This document shows, in pieces, positions 15,140 through 15,156 of a stretch of DNA of 15,156 nucleotides; positions within the stretch are counted from its first letter, which is position 1, and the number at the start of each line of letters is the position of its first letter. This stretch comes from Chitinivibrionales bacterium. GTDB lineage: Bacteria; Fibrobacterota; Chitinivibrionia; Chitinivibrionales; WJMI01. The stretch is from the NCBI GenBank assembly GCA_014729595.1, contig WJJU01000361.1, positions 1 to 15,156 on the forward strand, given 5' to 3'. Below the pieces are notes generated by a model. That model saw only the letters and a program-made list of their open reading frames with translations, was not told the DNA's origin and made no database searches. A program made the position numbers and the translations under genes.

Positions 15140-15156
15140 AGTTGTCACACGGGGAC

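Noticed and set aside
1..15156. CRISPR array, integrase attachment site or toxin-antitoxin pair
   Set aside because: I saw no regularly spaced repeats, no integrase gene or tRNA target, and no paired small genes with the usual overlap.

Overview
The window carries nine protein-coding genes that I can support, a decayed transposase, and several gene-poor stretches. The DNA has mixed base composition, somewhat over half G+C. The gene mix is that of a free-living, motile, envelope-rich bacterium: fatty-acid synthesis FabD, M17 leucyl aminopeptidase, a CheX-type chemotaxis phosphatase, a B12-type radical SAM protein, a UPF0182 membrane protein, a cation exchanger, an orphan ParA and a WYL regulator. 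No rRNA, tRNA or clear phylogenetic marker is present. The lineage is therefore a guess: a deltaproteobacterium-like or FCB/Zixibacteria-like organism would fit.

Layout. Positions 1-945 (minus) hold a nearly complete fabD cut by the window edge. Positions 1375-1912 (minus) hold a frameshifted relic of an IS91-type HUH transposase. Positions 2046-3449 and 3535-4713 (plus) are a complete leucyl aminopeptidase followed by a DegT/DnrJ-type aminotransferase. They converge on 4725-5690 (minus), a membrane-anchored gluzincin-type metallopeptidase. After an unassigned stretch with a 12-bp tandem repeat come three minus-strand genes, in transcription order: UPF0182 (11360-8568), radical SAM/B12-type protein (8245-6965) and CheX-like protein (6769-6308). 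The last two are separated by a gap with two adjacent inverted repeats. Divergent from UPF0182 is a small CaCA-family cation exchanger (11756-12571, plus). It converges with an orphan ParA-type ATPase (13526-12669, minus). After about 680 bases without a recognisable gene comes a complete HTH-WYL regulator (14204-15139, plus).

How the genes fit together. There is no compact operon. Spacing and strand changes suggest mostly independent transcription units from an ordinary chromosome. The plausible functional links are weak: aminopeptidase with aminotransferase in tandem (84-bp gap), and radical SAM with CheX in tandem (195-bp gap). I did not find a convincing new multi-gene system. The items most worth a second look are the inverted-repeat pair at 6873-6916, the radical SAM protein lacking the usual cobalamin histidine motif, the orphan ParA with altered Walker-region residues, and the REP-like hairpin at 13676-13703.
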